Assembly (NCBI RefSeq): GCF_014229645.1
Contig: NZ_JAATOD010000006.1
Span: 42,088 to 106,087 of the forward strand
Direction: 5' to 3'
Length of the DNA stretch: 64,000 bases
DNA from: Listeria swaminathanii
Lineage (GTDB): Bacteria; Bacillota; Bacilli; Lactobacillales; Listeriaceae
The notes under the pieces were generated by a model. It was not told the origin of the DNA. It searched no databases and saw nothing but the letters and a program-made list of their open reading frames with translations. The translations under genes were made by a program, and so were the position numbers. This document shows positions 33,783-48,204 of this stretch, piece by piece; the stretch's first letter is position 1, and every line of letters begins with the position of its first letter.

Positions 33783-34283
33783 ATCGATCAAGTTATCTTA
33801 ATTGGCTTCATGGGAGCTGGAAAAACAACGGTTGGAAACATACTCGCAAATTTGGCTAATTTACCGTACATCGATATTGACGAAGTAATTACGAGCGAAC
33901 AAGGAATGAGTGTATCGGACATTTTTGCTAAATATGGTGAAAAAGAATTCCGTCGTTTAGAACATGAAAAATTAAAAGAATTAGCTAATACCAAAGCCGT
34001 TATAGCAACAGGCGGTGGCATTGTTCTCAATCCTGAAAATAGAAAAGTTTTGAAAAATACATACCCGGTCATTTATTTAGAAACCGACCCAGAAGTATTT
34101 ATGAACCGTCTCAAAGGCGATACCACCCGACCACTTGTACAACAAAAATCGGCTGAAGAAATTCGCGCTATTTTTGAACCACGGATTGCTCATTATCAGG
34201 ATTCCGCAGATTTCATTGTTAATACCGATAATCGTAACCAACAAGAAGTTGCTACAGCCATTTTGGCTATGTTAGATAAGTAA
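33783..34283 (+). CDS. aroK: Shikimate kinase, apparently with an AUC start codon
   Basis: Phosphorylates shikimate at O3 in aromatic amino acid synthesis. The first ATG (33810) falls inside the P-loop GFMGAGKTT, so it cannot be the true start. In frame upstream there is no ATG, GTG or TTG back to the stop at 33741. A strong RBS (AAAGGAGGAG, 33767-33776) stands 8 bases before ATC at 33783 (or 5 before ATC at 33780). The product is ~167 residues with DIDE and substrate Arg motifs (FRRLEHEKL, ATGGGIV), normal for the family. A rare AUC start, or a sequencing difference, is implied. Confidence 0.88.
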   Translation: MDQVILIGFMGAGKTTVGNILANLANLPYIDIDEVITSEQGMSVSDIFAKYGEKEFRRLEHEKLKELANTKAVIATGGGIVLNPENRKVLKNTYPVIYLETDPEVFMNRLKGDTTRPLVQQKSAEEIRAIFEPRIAHYQDSADFIVNTDNRNQQEVATAILAMLDK

Positions 34284-34317
34284 AAAACAGCGCTATGCAA
34301 CTAGCGCTGTTTTTTTA
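34284..34317. terminator. Bidirectional terminator between aroK and the 184-residue hypothetical
   Basis: ACAGCGCT/AGCGCTGT stem with a 7-base loop, flanked by an A run and a T run. Confidence 0.9.
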
Positions 34318-34869
34318 TTCTGTACAGTGTCTACACCACATATCCGGTAATACGGACGTATAGTCTTTGGTAAATGTTAATAAATCATAAAACATACTAT
34401 CTGCATAACCAGCATCGATGTCTTCTATTTTGTTTAATTCAATTTCGCGGTGAAGTGCTTCGAGTGCCGCATCACGTAAGGCTGGTAACACGTATCCAGT
34501 GATTTTGATTTGTGCTAAAGCAGCTGAAACCGTAATTCTATCGGATGTGCGAACATCACTACCGAACTCAGCCAACAGTTGCTGCAAACGCTCTACCCCA
34601 TCATCTTTTGCTGGAACATATGTCGCATTTTTCACTGTTTCCATCATGTATTTGGGAAAAGCAGCTAAATTAAGTCCTTGATCACTTTTATCACTAAAGT
34701 ATTCTTCTAAACGACGCAGTACCGCAAGACCATCTTCATAGCCAAATGGACCATATGCATCTTTTTCATCTAAATAAAAACTCGCTTTGAAGTGCTCTTT
34801 GAAATGTGGATGTGTTGTTTCGCTGTTTAATGCGGCATTAGGCTTATCAATATACATTGCAATTGCCAT
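34315..34869 (-). CDS. Uncharacterised 184-residue protein
   Basis: Soluble protein of unknown family, probably starting at ATG 34869 (MAIAMYIDKPN), 8 bases after GGAGG; the ATG at 34884 has no RBS. It has no signal peptide or membrane helix. The sequence is alpha-helical in style with a C-terminal CRHC-type cysteine pair (WCRHCTE) that could bind metal or form a disulphide. It corresponds by position to lmo1750. Isolated transcription unit: a promoter-like TAAGAT lies upstream and a terminator follows. Confidence 0.82.
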   Translation of the reverse strand: MAIAMYIDKPNAALNSETTHPHFKEHFKASFYLDEKDAYGPFGYEDGLAVLRRLEEYFSDKSDQGLNLAAFPKYMMETVKNATYVPAKDDGVERLQQLLAEFGSDVRTSDRITVSAALAQIKITGYVLPALRDAALEALHREIELNKIEDIDAGYADSMFYDLLTFTKDYTSVLPDMWCRHCTE

Positions 34870-35068
34870 TCTCATTTCCTCCATTCATGTAAAATCTATT
34901 ACATACATCTTACCAAATTATCGTCCCTTTTGAAAGAAGAAAAAAATATGACAATTTCGCAACAATTTCATGCTTGAATTTCGTCGTTTTCGTGATTTAA
35001 TTAATTTTTTTGTACTAAAACGGTAAGAAAATAAATAAAACTGCTTAAAAAGGTTAAAACATTCACCT

Positions 35069-35199
35069 TTGACCATTTTTTTGTTTCATGGTTAAATAAA
35101 AACTGGACTTGATTTTTATTAATCTCGTCTGTTAATTTATTAGTCAACCACACACACTCGAAAGCAAAAACCGCCATTTATCCCATTATGGCGGTTTTT
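35069..35199 (+). ncRNA. Candidate ~100-nt small RNA (promoter plus terminator, no ORF)
   Basis: Plus strand: -35 TTGACC (35069-35074), 17-bp spacer, -10 TTAAAT (35092-35097), then about 100 nt without a credible reading frame, ending in AACCGCCAT/ATGGCGGTT with T5. The terminator may simply belong to the convergent rlmCD gene. No sequence family is recognised. Confidence 0.3.
35166..35199. terminator. Terminator of the rlmCD gene (bidirectional)
   Basis: AAAAACCGCCAT/ATGGCGGTTTTT stem with a 10-base loop, 8 bp from the methyltransferase stop codon. Confidence 0.9.
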
Positions 35200-35206
35200 G
35201 TATACT

Positions 35207-36568
35207 TTAATTTAAATGTAAAACAGTGACTGCTTCAATGTGCGTCGTCATTGGGAACATATCCACTGGTTGGACTTGCTTCGCCACATAACCGCCATCT
35301 GTTAATATTTTCATATCGCGGGCTAACGTGCCTGGATTACAAGATACATATACTACTTTCTTTGGTTTCATCGCCAAAATCGTTTCAAGTAGTTTCTCAT
35401 CGCAACCTTTTCTCGGTGGATCTACTACTAACACGTCTGCTACTATTCCAGCTTTATACCACGCTGGAATGACCTCTTCAGCCTTCCCTGTTTCAAAGGT
35501 TGTATTCGCTAGTTCATTTAATTCTGCATTAGCACGGGCGTCTTGAATGGCTTGATCCACAATTTCAACCCCATAGACATGCTTGGCTTTTTTCGCGAGA
35601 CAAAGGGAAATAGAACCAATGCCGCAATACGCATCAATTACCGTTTCCTCCCCTGTCAGTTCAGCCGCATCTATTGCTTGTTGATACAACACTTCTGTTT
35701 GCAGTGGATTCACTTGGTAAAACGAACGCGCCGAAATAGCAAATCTAATTCCGTGAATAGTATCCTCAATAATATCTTTACCCCAAAGCGTTTTTGTACG
35801 ATCGCCAAAAATGACATTGGTTTTATGCGGATTAATATTTTGAACAATAGATGTTAATTCAAGTTGTTCAGTCAAATCATGAACAATTTCATCTTTAAAA
35901 GGCAAGCGTTCTTTCGTAGTCACTAGTACAATCATTAATTGTCCAGTAGTATGTGCAAAACGCGTCATAACATGGCGGATATCACCTTTGCCCGTTTTTT
36001 CATCATATGGCTCTGTACCATATTTAGCAAGGATTTCTCGTGTTTTTTGAACGGCAAAATCGCCTTGCTCATTGTGAATAAGACAAGTAGACATATCGAT
36101 AATTGCGTGGCTTCTTTTTTGGTAAAATCCGGCTGTTAACTTGCCATTTACGAAACCGACTGGCACTTGTGATTTATTACGATAACGCCACGGGTTTTCC
36201 ATACCAAGTGTTGCTGGTACGTCGACATTTAGTTTGCCAATGCGTTTCATTGTTTCTTCCACTTGATTTCGTTTGAACTCAAGTTGGCCCTCATAGCTTA
36301 GATGTTGTAAACTACAACCGCCACACTTAGAATAAACGGCACATGGTGGTTCCACACGATCCGAACTAACGGTTTCGATAGTTTCCATTCGAGCAAAACC
36401 GTAATTTTTATTTAGTTTAATTATTTTGGCTGTCACTTTTTCGCCAGGTAACGTATTTGGAATGAAAAGTGGGTACCCGTCGATTTTGCCAACCCCGCTG
36501 CCATCATGCGTTAAATCTTCAATTGTAAGTTCAATGGATTGGTTCTTTTTTAAAAGGGATGCTTCCAA
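35207..36568 (-). CDS. rlmCD: 23S rRNA (uracil-5-)-methyltransferase, RlmCD/TrmA family
   Basis: 453 residues: N-terminal TRAM domain (~5-62), Fe-S cysteines in CAVYSKCGGCSLQHL, SAM-binding DAYCGIGSISL, and catalytic Cys in VSCNPGTLARD. It makes m5U in 23S rRNA (U747/U1939 in B. subtilis for RlmCD). Firmicutes carry close paralogues, so the exact target is inferred. The start is TTG at 36568 behind AAGGGA; no closer ATG leaves the TRAM domain intact. Confidence 0.9.
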   Translation of the reverse strand: MEASLLKKNQSIELTIEDLTHDGSGVGKIDGYPLFIPNTLPGEKVTAKIIKLNKNYGFARMETIETVSSDRVEPPCAVYSKCGGCSLQHLSYEGQLEFKRNQVEETMKRIGKLNVDVPATLGMENPWRYRNKSQVPVGFVNGKLTAGFYQKRSHAIIDMSTCLIHNEQGDFAVQKTREILAKYGTEPYDEKTGKGDIRHVMTRFAHTTGQLMIVLVTTKERLPFKDEIVHDLTEQLELTSIVQNINPHKTNVIFGDRTKTLWGKDIIEDTIHGIRFAISARSFYQVNPLQTEVLYQQAIDAAELTGEETVIDAYCGIGSISLCLAKKAKHVYGVEIVDQAIQDARANAELNELANTTFETGKAEEVIPAWYKAGIVADVLVVDPPRKGCDEKLLETILAMKPKKVVYVSCNPGTLARDMKILTDGGYVAKQVQPVDMFPMTTHIEAVTVLHLN

Positions 36569-36591
36569 AGTCCCTTGCCCCTCTCTTTGCT

Positions 36592-37347
36592 TTACTTAAT
36601 AATATATTCGATACCGATTGGTTCTTGAATTACAGCTTCTTCCTGCTCTTTAAAAACAAGCATGGTGTTTTTCTGCAAGGTAAAATCATAGACAAAAGAT
36701 TTTGGATAAATTGTCACATTTTTATTTATTGTAAGATCTTTTGTATTGTCTGTGATAGTTATTTTATCTGGAATAGTGCTATTAAAAATACCTGCTGCAA
36801 CCTCTGCTTCATCGCTTGAATAGGTTGTTTTTAAGGGCACTTTAATATCGTTATTGGTTGTGTCTTCTATTTTTATAGGTGTTTTGTCTGTTTGTACTGA
36901 CCGTTCGCCGCTTGTAATTTCGTAGTTGGCTAATTTCTTCTGAATAGTTGTTGTTGGGTAACGGTATTTCGTGTTTGTAATATACTCGGAAACTTTCTTT
37001 GCTTCAATCCGAAGGCGATATGCTTTAATATTTTTGTATCGGTCGTTAGAAGCAGCTAATTCTTTCAAAATTTCTTCGTTTGTCGTTGTGAGGATTAAAT
37101 CTCCATTTGTAGCAATATTTGTGTTTGTATTCGTTGCTGGAATAGATAAGATTATATTATCCTGTATCGGAATTTGCATTTGATTATTTATCCATACTTT
37201 GTTACTTTCAATTAGCTCTGTTTTACTCACTTTTGGAGCTTGTTCTTCTGCATCAACTTGCCAAAAGACAAAAACAGCCGCTGCGATAGCAATGATAAGA
37301 ACAATTATTATCATCGTGAATTTTTTAAATAGATGATCACTTGTCAT
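36592..37347 (-). CDS. Membrane-anchored extracellular protein of unknown function
   Basis: 251 residues with one N-terminal helix (about 11-31, no lipobox or clear cleavage site) and a Thr/Asn/Lys-rich extracellular domain with beta-strand character (NTNTNIATNGDLILTTTNEE). No domain is recognised. It sits between dgkB and rlmCD on the same strand and ends 23 bp before the rlmCD start. It corresponds by position to lmo1752. Confidence 0.82.
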   Translation of the reverse strand: MTSDHLFKKFTMIIIVLIIAIAAAVFVFWQVDAEEQAPKVSKTELIESNKVWINNQMQIPIQDNIILSIPATNTNTNIATNGDLILTTTNEEILKELAASNDRYKNIKAYRLRIEAKKVSEYITNTKYRYPTTTIQKKLANYEITSGERSVQTDKTPIKIEDTTNNDIKVPLKTTYSSDEAEVAAGIFNSTIPDKITITDNTKDLTINKNVTIYPKSFVYDFTLQKNTMLVFKEQEEAVIQEPIGIEYIIK

Positions 37348-37467
37348 ATCGCATTCACCTCATTTCTTGTCAGACTACTTATTATACTTGTTTTGCGCAA
37401 ATAAGACAAATAACTAACAATAATTACATCCTTTTTACTATGTTGCAATTAGGACATTTAGGCTAAA

Positions 37468-37496
37468 GAAAAAAACTACCTTGTTGGGCAGTTTTT
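37468..37496 (-). terminator. dgkB terminator
   Basis: Minus-strand AAAACTGCC/GGTAGTTTT stem with a 6-base loop and seven T; the stop codon of dgkB overlaps the start of the stem. Confidence 0.8.
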
Positions 37497-38427
37497 AGCT
37501 ATTTTCTTTTATGAATAAATCTGTTGCTGGGATATCATCCACACTTGCGAAAAACTCGATATGTTGTTTTAAATTGCGGAATGCCATTGGGGTCTCCCCG
37601 CCTAGCTCACCGTCAAGATTAATCAACATTTTGTCTTCTGAGTGAACAATTACTTTTTCTGATTTTACATAGATGACATTCGGTTCTTTAATATGATCGC
37701 CTCTAAGAGCCAGTGTAACTAAGCGGATAAATTCTGCTAAATTGACTTTTTTTACGATAATGAGCGAAAATTTACCGTCGTCTAGTTTGGCATCCGGGGC
37801 AATTTTTTCGAAGCCGCCGATAGAATTGGTTAATCCTAGTAGGAAAAACATTACTTCGCCTTCAAAAACGCCTTGATCATATTCTACTTTTACTTTGGTT
37901 GCTTTTAAGGATGGTAACATTTCAATTCCTTTTAAATAATAAGCAAGTTGTCCAAGCATTGTTTTTAGACGGCTAGGAACGTCGTAGGTCAGTTCTGTTA
38001 GCCGACCGCCACCACCAATATTAATAAAATAAGTTTCGTTTGCTTTACCTATATCCATTGCTACACTTTGACCAGCTGCTATAATCTTCGTTGCTTTTAT
38101 CACGTCTCTAGGAACATGTAAGGCTCTTGCAAAATCATTGGTTGTCCCGGTTGGTATAATCCCTACTTTTGGGCGATATTCTTTTTCGGCAATACCATTA
38201 ATGACTTCGTTAATGGTACCATCTCCACCTGCTGCTACAACCAAATCAAAACGATCTCTTACAGCTTCTTCGGCTGCACGTTTGGCGTCATCTGGTTCTG
38301 CAGTGGTTGCATGTGCAGACGTTACATAGCCCGCTTCCTCTAATATCGAAAGGACATCTGCAAGGTTTTTCTTAATGATTTCTCTTCCAGATGTGGGATT
38401 ATAAATAACTCGAGCGTGTTTTTGCAT
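37495..38427 (-). CDS. dgkB: Diacylglycerol kinase (DagK/DgkB family)
   Basis: About 310 residues; phosphorylates diacylglycerol to phosphatidic acid, recycling the lipid left by lipoteichoic acid synthesis. The DAGK catalytic domain shows NPTSGRE, AAGGDGTINEV and PTGTTNDFARAL, and the C-terminal domain LINLDGELGGETP. An ATG at 38448 is in frame, but AAGGAGAGG nine bases before ATG 38427 (MQKHARVIYNP) marks the likely start. It follows the gat operon terminator and is probably monocistronic. Confidence 0.92.
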   Translation of the reverse strand: MQKHARVIYNPTSGREIIKKNLADVLSILEEAGYVTSAHATTAEPDDAKRAAEEAVRDRFDLVVAAGGDGTINEVINGIAEKEYRPKVGIIPTGTTNDFARALHVPRDVIKATKIIAAGQSVAMDIGKANETYFINIGGGGRLTELTYDVPSRLKTMLGQLAYYLKGIEMLPSLKATKVKVEYDQGVFEGEVMFFLLGLTNSIGGFEKIAPDAKLDDGKFSLIIVKKVNLAEFIRLVTLALRGDHIKEPNVIYVKSEKVIVHSEDKMLINLDGELGGETPMAFRNLKQHIEFFASVDDIPATDLFIKENS

Positions 38428-38530
38428 TATGTTCGTCCTCTCCTTCACTCAAACAGCGTTGTTCAAAAGAAAAGCGCGTTTTGACACATGATAGTAATAT
38501 TATAGCAAATTTCGCCATAAATTCCTAATA

Positions 38531-38573
38531 AAAACAAGCAGTGAGGCGAAATACCCCACTGCTTGTTTTTTTA
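38531..38573 (-). terminator. gatCAB operon terminator
   Basis: Minus-strand ACAAGCAGTG/CACTGCTTGT stem followed by five T, overlapping the gatB stop. An A run on the other side makes it nearly symmetric. Confidence 0.9.
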
Positions 38574-40001
38574 ACGTTTGTTCATTTCTTCTAATAACAG
38601 CTTGTTAGCCATTGGTGGATTTGCTTGGCCTTTTGTTGCTTTCATTACTTGACCAATTAAGAATCCAACCGCACGATCTTTACCATTTTTAAAGTCAACG
38701 ATAGATTGTTCATTGTTATCCAAAATTTCACCGATGATTGTGCGTAATGCTCCTTCATCAGAAATTTGAACAAGTCCTTTGTCTTTAACAACTTGCTCTG
38801 CGTCACCACCATTTTGCGCTAATTCACGGAAAACTTTTTTGGCGATTTTAGAGGAAATTGTGCCGGCTTCGATTAATTTAATCATACCTGCTAGATTTTC
38901 AGGTGTTAGGCCTGTTTCGTGAAGTTCTTTTTGTTCTGCATTTAAGTATGCGGAAACTTCACCCATTAGCCAGTTAGACGCTTGTTTAGCATCCGCTCCA
39001 GCTGCAAGAGTTGCTTCAAAGAAATCAGACATTTCTTTTGTTAGCGTAAGAACCATTGCATCGTATGCAGGTAAACCAAGGTCGTTAATATAACGAATTT
39101 GGCGTTTGTCTGGAAGTTCAGGAATTTCAGCACGGATACGTTCTTTCCAAGCATCATCAATAAATAAATCTACTAAATCTGGCTCTGGGAAATAACGATA
39201 GTCGTCGGATCCTTCTTTGATACGCATCAAGGAGGTTTTTCCAGTTGCTTCTTCAAAACGACGTGTTTCTTGTTCGATAATACCACCAGAAAGAAGTACT
39301 TCTGCTTGGCGTTTTTCTTCGTATTCAATACCTTTACGCACGTTGTTGAATGAGTTTAGGTTTTTAAGTTCTGTTTTTACGCCAAATTCTTCACGGCCGA
39401 CTGGACGGATAGAAATGTTGGCATCACAGCGCATCGAACCTTCTTCCATTTTTACATCGGATACGCCGGTGTATTGGATGATTGATTTTAGTTTTTCAAG
39501 GTAGGCATAAGCTTCTTCTGCAGAGCGAATGTCTGGTTCGGAAACGATTTCGATTAGTGGTGTTCCTTGACGGTTAATATCCACTAAGGAATAACCATGA
39601 GATGTATGCGTGTTTTTACCAGCATCTTCTTCTAAATGAAGACGAGTGATACCGATTTTTTTCTTTTTACCGCCAACTTCGATTTCAATCCAGCCATGTT
39701 CGCCGATTGGTTTATCGAATTGGGAAATTTGGTATGCTTTGGGATTATCTGGATAGAAATAGTTTTTGCGGTCAAATTTTGTATGTTCAGCAATTTCACA
39801 GTTGATTGCCATTGCCGCTTTCATACCGAATTCTACAGCGCGTTTATTTAAAACTGGTAAAACACCTGGCATACCTAAGTCTACCACGGTTGTATTTGTA
39901 TTTGGTTCTGCTCCAAAATGAGCTGGCGCAGAAGAAAATATTTTTGAATTGGTTTTTAACTCTACGTGAACCTCAAGTCCAATAACTGTTTCAAAATTCA
40001 T
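38571..40001 (-). CDS. gatB: Asp-tRNA(Asn)/Glu-tRNA(Gln) amidotransferase subunit B
   Basis: 476 residues; binds the mis-acylated tRNA and activates its carboxylate with ATP. The signature [15 protein letters not shown] and the zinc/tRNA cradle region ([14 protein letters not shown]) are present, with a C-terminal YqeY-like domain ([19 protein letters not shown]). Third gene of gatCAB; 11 bp after gatA. Confidence 0.97.
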   Translation of the reverse strand: MNFETVIGLEVHVELKTNSKIFSSAPAHFGAEPNTNTTVVDLGMPGVLPVLNKRAVEFGMKAAMAINCEIAEHTKFDRKNYFYPDNPKAYQISQFDKPIGEHGWIEIEVGGKKKKIGITRLHLEEDAGKNTHTSHGYSLVDINRQGTPLIEIVSEPDIRSAEEAYAYLEKLKSIIQYTGVSDVKMEEGSMRCDANISIRPVGREEFGVKTELKNLNSFNNVRKGIEYEEKRQAEVLLSGGIIEQETRRFEEATGKTSLMRIKEGSDDYRYFPEPDLVDLFIDDAWKERIRAEIPELPDKRQIRYINDLGLPAYDAMVLTLTKEMSDFFEATLAAGADAKQASNWLMGEVSAYLNAEQKELHETGLTPENLAGMIKLIEAGTISSKIAKKVFRELAQNGGDAEQVVKDKGLVQISDEGALRTIIGEILDNNEQSIVDFKNGKDRAVGFLIGQVMKATKGQANPPMANKLLLEEMNKR

Positions 40002-40012
40002 TGCTACGCCTC

Positions 40013-41464
40013 CTATAAGTTTGGTTTTTCTTTATGGAATGTTGTTTCTTGTTCAAATGCATGCGCTACTTTGTATAATAATGATTCTTCAAAGTAGTTA
40101 CCGATAATTTGTAAGCCTACTGGTAAGCCATCTGAGAATCCACAAGGAACAGAAATAGCTGGTACGCCGGCTAAGTTAATCGGAACAGTTAAAATATCAT
40201 TGGAATACATTGTAATTGGATCATTAATCATGCCGTCAATTTTGAAAGCTGTTGTCGGAGAACTTGGTCCAATAATTACATCGTAGTTTTCAAATACGTT
40301 AACAAAATCTTGTTTAATCAACGTACGTGCTTGTTGTGCTTTTTTGTAGTATGCATCGTAATAACCAGAGCTTAACGCATATGTTCCAAGCATAATACGA
40401 CGTTTTACTTCATCGCCAAAGCCTTCAGAACGAGTTTTAGTATAAAGTTCTTCTAAAGTAGTCGCGTTTGGAGAACGGTATCCGTAACGAACGCCGTCAA
40501 AGCGAGAAAGGTTAGAAGATGCTTCACTAGATGCTAAAATATAGTAACTTGCTACACCATATTCAGAATGAGGTAAGGAAACTTCATCCCAAGTAGCACC
40601 AAGTTTCTCTAGAGTTTTAAGGGCGTCCAGTACAGCTTGTTTTACGCCAGGGTCAACGCCTTCCGCAAGATATTCTTTTGGAACACCGATGCGTAAGCCT
40701 TTGATGTCGCCTGTTAAGCTATCTGAGAAACGTTCTACTGGTTGGTTAATGGACGTAGAATCGTTTGCATCTAGACCAGAAATTGCTTCAAGCAAGTACG
40801 CGTTGTCTTCTACATTTTTAGTAATTGGGCCGATTTGGTCTAAAGAAGACGCAAAGGCAATTAAACCAAAACGAGATACGCGGCCATATGTAGGTTTCAT
40901 TCCGACTACCCCACAAAAAGCTGCTGGTTGTCGAATCGATCCACCAGTGTCACTACCAAGTGAGAATAATACTTCTCCAGCTGCAACTGCGGATGCACTA
41001 CCACCAGAAGAACCACCAGGAACTCTTGATAAATCCCAAGGGTTAAATGTTTTGTGGAAATACGATGTTTCTGTCGACGAACCCATCGCAAATTCATCCA
41101 TGTTTAATTTTCCGATATTGATTGTTTGCGCACTTTTCAATTTAGAAACAACTGTTGCATCGTAAATTGGATCGAAGTTTTCTAAAATTTTACTTGCTGC
41201 TGTTGTGCGCAAGTTTTTTGTGACGATATTATCTTTAATCCCGATTGGAAGTCCTGCAAGCATATTGTTAGGATCTATGCCAGCATCTCCAAGCTCTTCC
41301 GCTACACCAAATGCTGCTTCTTTATTTAAAGTAATAAAGGAGCCCACTTTATCCTCTACGGATTCAATTCGGTTGAATGATTCTGATACTAAATCAAAAG
41401 GTGTAATCTCTTTTTTTACTAATTTATCGTGTAGTTCTTTTACTGAAAAATCAAATAAACCCAA
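40013..41464 (-). CDS. gatA: Asp-tRNA(Asn)/Glu-tRNA(Gln) amidotransferase subunit A
   Basis: 483-residue amidase-signature enzyme that releases ammonia from glutamine. Catalytic Lys is in GIKDNIV, and the Ser pair in [14 protein letters not shown] and the [11 protein letters not shown] block complete the triad. The start is TTG at 41464, 8 bases after GGAGGG. Confidence 0.97.
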   Translation of the reverse strand: MGLFDFSVKELHDKLVKKEITPFDLVSESFNRIESVEDKVGSFITLNKEAAFGVAEELGDAGIDPNNMLAGLPIGIKDNIVTKNLRTTAASKILENFDPIYDATVVSKLKSAQTINIGKLNMDEFAMGSSTETSYFHKTFNPWDLSRVPGGSSGGSASAVAAGEVLFSLGSDTGGSIRQPAAFCGVVGMKPTYGRVSRFGLIAFASSLDQIGPITKNVEDNAYLLEAISGLDANDSTSINQPVERFSDSLTGDIKGLRIGVPKEYLAEGVDPGVKQAVLDALKTLEKLGATWDEVSLPHSEYGVASYYILASSEASSNLSRFDGVRYGYRSPNATTLEELYTKTRSEGFGDEVKRRIMLGTYALSSGYYDAYYKKAQQARTLIKQDFVNVFENYDVIIGPSSPTTAFKIDGMINDPITMYSNDILTVPINLAGVPAISVPCGFSDGLPVGLQIIGNYFEESLLYKVAHAFEQETTFHKEKPNL

Positions 41465-41488
41465 AATAATTTCCCTCCTTAGCTACTT

Positions 41489-41782
41489 TTATTGTTCCAT
41501 GATTGTTGGTACTTTGAACATGCCGTCTTGCTCATCTGGCGCATTTTTTAGTACTTCTCTACGGTCAAGCCCTTTTGTTGCCACATCTTCTCGTAATACA
41601 TTGGATACTTCAATTGCATGGCTGGTAGGTTCTACATTCGTTGTATCAAGCGTATTTAATTGCTCTACTAGCTCAATAATTTTACCAAGTTGACCAGCGA
41701 AAGCAGTTGCTTCTGTTTCTGATACTTCTAATTTGGCAAGATTTGCTACTTTTTCTACGGTTTCTTTTGATATATTTGACAA
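41489..41782 (-). CDS. gatC: Asp-tRNA(Asn)/Glu-tRNA(Gln) amidotransferase subunit C
   Basis: 97-residue belt subunit that holds GatA and GatB together. Helical N-terminus (SKETVEKVANLAKLEVSE) and the family NVLREDV segment are present. Start is TTG 41782, 8 bases after AAGGAGG. The operon's short leader before it can form two hairpins. Confidence 0.95.
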   Translation of the reverse strand: MSNISKETVEKVANLAKLEVSETEATAFAGQLGKIIELVEQLNTLDTTNVEPTSHAIEVSNVLREDVATKGLDRREVLKNAPDEQDGMFKVPTIMEQ

Positions 41783-41880
41783 AATGCCATCCTCCTTTTT
41801 AGTGGTACTTTCTGCGCGGTAGTACTTCCCGCCTGTTAAAAATGGGAAGAACTGTCCTCTCCTGCATAATTATACAACAG
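41783..41880 (-). promoter_or_regulatory. gatCAB promoter -10 and leader hairpins
   Basis: A minus-strand TATAAT lies at about 41869-41874, with no good -35. The leader then offers CTTCCC/GGGAAG and GTACT/AGTAC hairpins before the RBS. Just upstream, AACAAT-GCGA-ATTGTT forms a small GNRA-capped hairpin after camS, possibly a weak terminator. Confidence 0.45.
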
Positions 41881-41906
41881 GAAAGAACAATTCGCATTGT
41901 TTTTTA

Positions 41907-47256
<5,350 letters not shown>

Positions 47257-47320
47257 TTGCATTCTCCTATACACCACCATACAAACATTTGTTCTTATTT
47301 TATCATACTACACCTTATAA

Positions 47321-47998
47321 TCAAACCGTTTTCTTTGTAAAAATACTGGCGGTTTCGAGTGCTTTTTCTAAATCTTCATAAATAATGTTGCCGACAATAA
47401 TCGTATCCGCGTATTTCGCCATTTCAGCAGCTTGTTTTTTGGAACGAATTCCGCCGCCATACCAAAATTTTGTATCGTCTAAAACGGTACTTACTTTCCT
47501 TGCGACTTCCGGATCACCGTACATTCCGCTATATTCCACATAAAAAATGGGCAGATGAAAGATATTCTCTGCTAAACGGGCATACGCAACAATGTCTTCA
47601 TCCGTCAAATCTGTCTTCGCTTCTGTTAAATGGGCAACTTTGGCGTCTTTATTTAAAATAACATAACCTTCTGATGTGACTCGCTTCCAAGGAATAAAAT
47701 CCCCCATTGCTTTGATTAACTCCTTGTGTAAACCATGCGTCCATTTACTGTTTTCCGTATTTAATACAACTGGAATTAAAAAATGTTCAGCTTCCGGTAA
47801 AATCATGGATTCATCACTTACTTCAAGAAAAATCGGTAAGTCTGTTTCAGCTAATAATTCATACAGATTTTCGGCTGCTTCTGTTTGTAAATTATCTGTC
47901 CCGCCGATAATAAATCCATCGGTTCCAGAATGGATGAGCTTCGTGAGGTCATTAGTTGGTAAAGTCTTTGCTGGGTCTAACTTGAATAAATGTTTCAT
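47321..47998 (-). CDS. pcrB: Heptaprenylglyceryl phosphate synthase PcrB
   Basis: 225-residue TIM-barrel prenyltransferase from ATG 47998 (MKHLFKLDPAK), 4-5 bases after GGAGGAG. It joins heptaprenyl diphosphate to sn-glycerol 1-phosphate, an archaeal-type ether lipid step found in Bacillales. YVEYSGMYGD and YGGGIRS match the phosphate-binding loops. First gene of pcrB-pcrA-ligA-camS. Confidence 0.94.
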   Translation of the reverse strand: MKHLFKLDPAKTLPTNDLTKLIHSGTDGFIIGGTDNLQTEAAENLYELLAETDLPIFLEVSDESMILPEAEHFLIPVVLNTENSKWTHGLHKELIKAMGDFIPWKRVTSEGYVILNKDAKVAHLTEAKTDLTDEDIVAYARLAENIFHLPIFYVEYSGMYGDPEVARKVSTVLDDTKFWYGGGIRSKKQAAEMAKYADTIIVGNIIYEDLEKALETASIFTKKTV

Positions 47999-48031
47999 TT
48001 GCTCCTCCAAGTCTCTATAATGGGATATCTT

Positions 48032-48037
48032 ATTATA
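48032..48037 (-). promoter_or_regulatory. Extended -10 promoter of pcrB-pcrA-ligA-camS
   Basis: Minus strand TGCTATAAT, a TGN-extended consensus -10, about 34 bases before the pcrB ATG. Confidence 0.65.
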
Positions 48038-48111
48038 GCATTAGTTACATTTCATCGCACCCTTACAATAGGAAATTTTAACTTTTTTTAAGCTTTTTTT
48101 AGCAGTTACTG

Positions 48112-48140
48112 TTGGGATAGCTTTTATTTTATGGTATGAT
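48112..48140 (+). promoter_or_regulatory. Promoter of the sodium-dependent transporter gene
   Basis: -35 TTGGGA (48112-48117), 17-bp spacer, -10 TATGAT (48135-48140). Confidence 0.65.
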
Positions 48141-48204
48141 GGGGAAAATTTGATTTTATGTTAACTTCTGAGTACTTACATAGAAAAAAGGAAATGGGGA
48201 TATT

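Larger units (their letters stand above)
34885..35206. other. 322-bp AT-rich intergenic region
   Basis: No open reading frame of note. It contains the upstream region of the 184-residue gene on the minus strand, a candidate plus-strand promoter at 35069-35097, and a bidirectional terminator at 35166-35199. The part from 34920 to 35065 shows nothing recognisable beyond A/T-rich sequence. Confidence 0.6.

Noticed and set aside
33810..34283. aroK starting at ATG 33810
   Set aside because: This would begin inside the P-loop (GFMGAGKTT) and leave the strong RBS 35 bases upstream unused.
40689..41693. Two plus-strand frames of ~160 residues opposite gatA/gatC
   Set aside because: Both lie antisense to well-conserved gat genes and lack RBS and homology-like motifs.
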